Assembly: GCF_004135205.1 (NCBI RefSeq)
Contig: NZ_CP035490.1
Location: 4,073,644-4,137,643 of the forward strand
DNA: 64,000 nt
Reading direction: 5' to 3'
DNA from: Hahella sp. KA22
GTDB lineage: Bacteria > Pseudomonadota > Gammaproteobacteria > Pseudomonadales > Oleiphilaceae
Shown piece by piece: positions 63,662 through 64,000 of the stretch. The notes under the pieces are model-generated. The model searched no databases. It was given only the letters and a program-made list of their open reading frames with translations, and was not told the DNA's origin. Position 1 is the stretch's first letter; every line of letters begins with the position of its first letter. The translations under genes were made by a program, and so were the position numbers.

Positions 63662-64000
63662 TCAGCTGGGATCGATTTTCTTCACCACATGAATCAAGCG
63701 CTCCACCTCGGTATATCCCAGAGCCGTGTGCGCTTTCAGGCTGATTTCATTATTGACCAGCATATCGCTGCCGATTTCCCGCAGGCCGCGATCCAGAGCC
63801 CATTCTTCGGCCGCGTCCATCAAGCGGCGACCGACACCCTGGCGACGATGGGAAGGGAGCACATACCAGCCCTCCACATAGGCGACCGGATGGCTCGCGC
63901 AGCCTTCCCCGTATGAGCGCAGCCCGGCTTCCAGAAAGCCCAGCATGTCGCCGTTATCGTCGATGGCGACAAAGGTGGCGAGGTCCGGCATGCTGAAATA
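63662..64000 (-). CDS. GNAT acetyltransferase, AAC(6')-like (cut by window edge)
   Basis: At least 112 residues, with the frame open to the window edge; the ATG visible at 63989-63991 may be internal. It has the GNAT acetyl-CoA motif WYVLPSHRRQGVGRRLMDAA (Arg/Gln-x-x-Gly-x-Gly/Ala) and a preceding beta bulge region with GFLEAGLRSYGEGCASHPVA, followed by ...EIGSDMLVNNEISLKAHTAL. The pattern of a Cys-His-Pro loop before EGWYV is typical of aminoglycoside 6'-N-acetyltransferase-like proteins. Chromosomal members often act on other amines. It is transcribed toward the HEAT-repeat gene. Confidence 0.8.
   Translation of the reverse strand, partial: YFSMPDLATFVAIDDNGDMLGFLEAGLRSYGEGCASHPVAYVEGWYVLPSHRRQGVGRRLMDAAEEWALDRGLREIGSDMLVNNEISLKAHTALGYTEVERLIHVVKKIDPS

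Noticed and set aside
1-64000. CRISPR arrays, tRNA or rRNA genes
   Set aside because: No regularly spaced direct repeats of CRISPR type and no cloverleaf or rRNA-like stretches were seen on either strand.

Overview
The window reads as a GC-rich marine gammaproteobacterium. The best guess is Hahella or a close relative, because the polyketide cluster at 6.3-32.6 kb has the gene order I know from the chejuenolide cluster of Hahella chejuensis and from the lankacidin (lkc) cluster of Streptomyces. This is inference from architecture; no database was searched.

Layout. (1) 1-5.4 kb: two periplasmic solute-binding proteins (one cut by the window edge), a pair of REP-like palindromes, and a 1289-residue secreted G8/beta-helix protein with FG-GAP-type calcium repeats. 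(2) 5.9-6.2 kb: a small orphan gene with a terminator. (3) 6.3-32.6 kb: one minus-strand NRPS/trans-AT PKS cluster. In transcription order it encodes C-A-PCP-KS; a free DH; KR-MT-ACP-ACP-KS-DH; a free acyltransferase; an FAD amine oxidase; an isochorismatase-fold protein; KR-ACP-KS-KR-ACP-KS; ACP-KS-ACP-TE; and an MFS exporter. A glycine-like unit is probably loaded first. Five KS domains, some used more than once, would extend the chain. The TE releases it, the amine oxidase would close a carbocycle, and the MFS pump exports it. (4) 33.8-34.6 kb: a divergent HTH regulator. (5) 35.0-39.7 kb: an AT-richer accessory island. It holds a Tse2-like toxin gene broken by one extra G, its Tsi2-like immunity gene carrying a GATAAT microsatellite, a truncated small gene, and five small orphan genes.

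(6) 40.0-47.6 kb: a complete oligopeptide ABC transporter (oppABCDF) followed by an aminopeptidase P, so peptides would be imported and then trimmed. The intergenic region after it is unusually rich in inverted repeats. (7) 47.8-49.4 kb: a flavodoxin-fold NAD(P)H oxidoreductase and a divergent LysR regulator. (8) 49.7-52.6 kb: an AT-rich single gene fusing a Ski2-like helicase to a PD-(D/E)xK-type nuclease, probably acquired and possibly defensive, with a UPF0175 gene beside it. (9) 53.2-56.2 kb: an lptF paralogue without lptG, an orphan histidine kinase and a small membrane-anchored coiled-coil protein. (10) 56.2-58.5 kb: a stand-alone toxin-type deaminase, a truncated possible partner and an IS630 transposase. 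(11) 58.6-64 kb: a DUF3703 protein, a GGDEF-EAL protein, a PAS chemotaxis receptor, a HEAT-repeat protein and a GNAT acetyltransferase cut by the window edge.

The strongest points for follow-up are the lankacidin/chejuenolide-type assembly line, the broken Tse2/Tsi2-like pair, the helicase-nuclease fusion, the stand-alone deaminase, and the set of orphan small genes at 36-39.7 kb. I saw no tRNA, rRNA or CRISPR array.
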